Source: Alviniconcha marisindica (lineage: Eukaryota; Mollusca; Gastropoda; Provannidae). Taken from it: a DNA stretch of 64,000 nt. The notes under the pieces are model-generated. The model did not search any database and was not told the origin of the DNA. It worked only from the letters and a program-made list of their open reading frames with translations. Position numbers and translations under genes: made by a program. Below, piece after piece: positions 59,696 through 64,000 of this stretch (position 1 is the stretch's first letter; each line of letters opens with the position of its first letter). Location: contig JABMCL010002757.1 of the NCBI GenBank assembly GCA_018857735.1, forward strand, positions 73,501 through 137,500. The letters are read 5' to 3'.

Positions 59696-60083
59696 GGGAA
59701 GCGGGCCCAGGAGAACACAAGTCAGTAGTGGAGAATTATGCCTACATGTAATGGAGTCCACCAGTAACTGCACTTTCGGCCTTAATCCCAGTTACAACCC
59801 GCTGCACTCTGTCAGAGCGGTGCTTAAATCGCGCACTGCCGGTATACCCTTGGGCGTCAAACCGACAAATTGTCAGAAGAAGTCAACCACGGTTCACTGA
59901 CTGAAGCGTGTCAACACTGAGATTAGCGGCGTGGTTACACCCACAGGTTTTCTAAGGTCGCACTTAATAACCTATACACGGTGAAGTTTCATAAATACGT
60001 TTTTCATTCCTACATTAAATTCCCAACGGCAGGCGCCGCGAACATGCTCAGTGTTAGCATGTAGTTAGTGATGTTGACAGCGC

Positions 60084-60298
<215 letters not shown>

Positions 60299-60574
60299 GA
60301 GTGTTTATAAAATGTAAAAAATGACTGACGATACAAGGGATACTAACGTACGTCATCCGGCACCCTCTTTATTCTCAAACACGTTCTAAAGTGTATGGGG
60401 TTATTGACGAGGGCAAAAGTATAGCAAGCCAATAAAAGCGACATGCATGACTCAAAAACAGCTCTTTGATGCCGGCGACGGAATGCTTTCTAAGGTTTGA
60501 CCCCGTTTGTCAGTACGTCGCAATCTGTTGAATAAAGTCGACATTCAGTTTTAGGAAATCAGCTGTGAGCCCTC

Positions 60575-60740
60575 TTTCCCCGTCTCTCTCACTCTCTCTG
60601 TGTCTCTCTCTGTCTGTCTGTCTCTGTCTCTCTCTTACCACCCGCCAGCCTACACATACATACACACGCACGCACACACGCACGCACATACTGACACACA
60701 CACGCACGCACGCTCGCTCGCACGCACGCACGCACACACT
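60575..60740 (+). repeat. (CT)n and (CACG)n microsatellites
   Basis: CTCT/CTGT repeats followed by CACA/ACGC repeats. Confidence 0.9.
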
Positions 60741-62500
60741 TTTTTTCTTCCCGAACTTCTGTCAACAGATTGATCGTATTTAATTGATGGTATACAAACT
60801 CCTTGTGACCGACGTAGCGAACGATTCCTACTTCTTCACTGACTTTGTAAAGGGCGGTCTGGCAGCTCTCAATAGACCGTTGATTAAGCAGATTGGTAGA
60901 GTACAGAAGTGGAAGTTCACTGAAATGCTTGGTAATCAGTTGCACATAGAATAAAACAACACCCTGTAGTTTTGTAACTACCTTTATTTTATTTCTTGTC
61001 TTTCTTAATCGTCCTGGGGTGACCCCGTACGGTTAGCAGGCGTTAAAATCCAATGACTAATTATAACTAACTAACTTGTCTTTGTTAAAACTGGTTTTGT
61101 GAAACTTTGTTTTCTGTACACAACAACAACACTTGGCGACATCCCTGAAACAGCTTCCCTATCAAAATCAATTTTAATATTGTCCAGAAAATCAAACGTT
61201 CGCTGCATTTCCGAAAAAAACAAAAAAATCTGGTTTTATATGATTTGTTTTTTCACCCCCCATCCCACCCCCTCCTCAGTACGCAAACCAGCGGTCAAAA
61301 ATCAGTCTGTTCTGTCTCAGAAAAATCAATGATTCACTGGCTGTAGTCAATAGACGCGGAAATTTCGGTTAACGAAAATGTTCACGTATCATTCGAGTCA
61401 AGGAGATGAGAATCCTGTTCTGGAGAGTCTCCAGTATCAAGTATGGAAAAGAAGTCTTGAGACGTCAGCGTCCACGGGCCTCGGGGTTTGAATGGGAAAC
61501 GTAGACCAGCGAAGAGTTCGGTGTTAACTTTTAGTGCACCGTTTCCTGGCGGTACATTATAAATTACCATGATAATAGAAAGCGTTTGTTTAGCGGAAGA
61601 ATGAGTGCATATCTCCGACAACCACGACTCAGCCTGCTTCTGACATCTGCATAATGCTGACAATCATTTAAGACACTGTGCATTTAAAAGGTGTAATGGA
61701 TATGTGTTGTAGGCTGTGTAAGTTTAGTCATACAGCGCTTAAATTACAGTTAGACATAAACGACGACCAAAACTGCCTGTGGGTTTACCATGCAGAGAAG
61801 TGGTGGGTAATATGAGTATTTAAACGGCATTCAAAATCTCGAAGTGCATGACCCTTCAAAAGAAAATATTTTGTCCTGGTGTAATCTTCGCACCACATTC
61901 TGGATTGACACGGATATTTAAAAGATACGATCGAACATCACAACAACAAAAACAACAGCCACTATGAATACTCTGTCATCAACCTGGTCGTCATCATGTT
62001 GCTATTGGTAGTGATGTCATGTATGGCCAGAGTAAAGTCTAGCATCGTCGTTAACCTTCTGTTGTTTTTACTTCTTTTCTTTTTTTTAAACACAGTTTGC
62101 TGTTGTTCGTGCAGTTGTTTCTCTGTTTGCTCTTCTTCTTCTCGGCTTTGCGAAATAATCATCATTAATCGACATAACGGCATTTCATGAAATTTAAACG
62201 ATAGGGCCTGGTATGAATAAAAAGAGCCAGACAGTAAGTAAAATGCTGTTGCCGCGTTCTGCACTTCCGAATTTTTGTTTCCGAAGTACATCCTGTTGTT
62301 GTACTGTTGCATAGCTCAATTTTAACGATTGACATCATGAATAATGGCTTCCAACTTCAGCTTATACAACGAGAACTCGTACTCACAGGAATCAAAGTTT
62401 GGCACGCGACAAATACATGTTACACGCGGTAGTTTTTAATTAACAAAATCAGTCAACAACACAAAACAGCTGTGAAATGAAGGTGATAATATCTAGGCTA
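60741..62500. other. Non-coding stretch
   Basis: An element-tail-like GGCGTTAAAATCCAATGAC occurs at about 61,040. Otherwise AT-rich with short frames and nothing recognised. Confidence 0.5.
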
Positions 62501-62505
62501 CTTAC

Positions 62506-62640
62506 CTCAGCCGGTATGTTTGTAACTTGCGGTCTGTCAGTATTCCATGAAATCGCCTTATCCTCAGTTTCCTGTTCACGGGTGGCACTCGCTGTTAACC
62601 CACTGGCACGCTGGTCCTTAAGCTGCAAATCATGACGTTT
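62506..62640 (-). promoter_or_regulatory. Possible 5'UTR exon of the minus-strand gene
   Basis: On the minus strand a strong donor, CTGAG|GTAAGTAG, ends at 62,505. A splice from here to the acceptor-like TAG just before the ATG at 49,146 would give a leader exon. The 5' limit is arbitrary, and the 13-kb intron is plausible but unproven. Confidence 0.3.
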
Positions 62641-63016
62641 CGCTTTGATCTACTCCTAGTCACTGTTCATACACACTTTTCAACCAGACGGCCGACCCGA
62701 CTCGGCTGAATGACAAGCGATTTGTTTACCCGACTACGATTCAGTTGGTTTGTGTGTTCATTCATAAAAACAAGCAGAAGGTAGACCTGCTGTGACTGTG
62801 TGTCTATTCCTCGCCCCAAAACGGCCGATTGACAGACGGGGCATGCCGCGTTTTGGAAGTCAGTAGAATGTGCGTCTCGTCCATTATTATGTCGTCTGCT
62901 TCTGGTCTTCTTCGCAGGACGGAGTATCGTCGATTCTAGGCGACGTTTCATCAGTTTTGTGTCCTCGGACAGCAAGTTAGGTGTATAAAAAGGCAACGCA
63001 CAGTGTGCTTTTCAGT

Positions 63017-63343
63017 GAGCCGGTTTGGCCTAGCGGTAAGGCGTTAGGCTGGTAAGCAGAAGGACCTCGGTTCGAATCCGCTTCGGCTCTCCTTTCTCTT
63101 CAAAAGTTGTGGTCTACGGACATTGTCTTGTGACTTTATCCCGCACAATGAATGAAACATTAAACTGGCTCTCATCGCTGCCCATCTCAGTTAATGCAGG
63201 TGTCATTCTGGTGGTGTCAGTGTAGCGATAGGTATATTATCTCCTTTCCCTCCATCTCCACACCCCCTTCCCCCCTTCTCCCCGTCCCTAATAAGCCTTG
63301 TGGTTTCAGTGTGGACGTTAAGCACCATGTTTACTTACTTTGC
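63017..63343 (+). mobile_element. tRNA-derived SINE (family A), complete, with target-site duplication
   Basis: This is the best copy: head GAGCCGGTTTGGCCTAGC, B-box GGTTCGAATCC, tail GACGTTAAGCACCATG. It is flanked by GCTTTTCAGT at 63,007-63,016 and 63,344-63,353. Confidence 0.88.
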
Positions 63344-63570
63344 GCTTTTCAGTTTCCACGGAGACAGGTTTCTGAACTCCGATTTGTTTGAGTAATACTT
63401 GTAAACATGTACATATGCGACACATTATAAACAACTCCCGACAGCTTAAGACAAAGAGGAAGCCATTATCTCCACGGAAGGGCCGATCTGGATTCCGTGG
63501 CAAATGACTCGAATTGCGCCATCAGAGGTCAGCCAAGTACTCGGAGATCTGCATGTTATCCCTCTCCGGC

Positions 63571-64000
<430 letters not shown>

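Noticed and set aside
59282..59900. Repetitive WPWFNGGS-type frames
   Set aside because: Translation of a 29-bp minisatellite; open in multiple frames.
63017..63090. Functional tRNA gene
   Set aside because: A- and B-box motifs are present, but the sequence does not close into a clean cloverleaf in my reading. It continues into a conserved SINE body and tail with target-site duplications. The same applies to the copies at 34,421, 43,171, 43,597 and 5,435.

Overview
This is eukaryotic genomic DNA. Its GT-AG introns, polyadenylation signals, tRNA-derived SINEs with target-site duplications, many (CA)n and (CT)n microsatellites and minisatellite-filled introns fit an invertebrate. The protein architecture and repeat style suggest a mollusc, probably a marine gastropod; that placement is inference. 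I saw no prokaryotic, viral, CRISPR or rRNA features.

Region 1 (about 1-33,950, + strand) holds the 3' part of one very large gene. I could chain 21 exons (554-33,688) by splice sites and reading phase. They encode about 4,637 residues of a type I membrane protein. The ectodomain has about 23 MAM domains (the first cut by the window edge) and 14 LDL-receptor class A repeats. It is followed by a Ser/Thr-rich stalk, one EGF-like domain, one transmembrane helix and a short tail. The tail carries NPIY and a classical FDNPLY endocytosis signal. The protein looks like a giant MAM/LDLa endocytic receptor (MALRD1 / apical endosomal glycoprotein style). Exon 11 contains an apparent one-base insertion near 14,081.

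Region 2 (about 33,950-64,000) is gene-poor. It contains a minus-strand gene, tail-to-tail with the first. Five phase-compatible exons lie between 49,146 and 42,566, starting with a signal peptide. They encode a secreted or extracellular Cys-containing protein with an internal exon repeat. A likely 5'UTR exon lies near 62,506 and a doubtful downstream exon near 40,200. The rest is SINEs, a 295-bp foldback element, minisatellites and long (TG/CA)n tracts.

The most unusual theme is that tandem duplications repeatedly straddle or mimic splice junctions. MAM-gene introns 1, 10, 11, 13, 14 and 17, and exon 5 of the minus-strand gene, all carry repeats that copy an exon edge with its donor or acceptor, or that look like splice sites. 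Some copies would be usable in frame: 30-nt micro-exons in intron 11, and an upstream acceptor in intron 17 that would give a protein lacking the transmembrane helix. No expression data are available here, so these are hypotheses.
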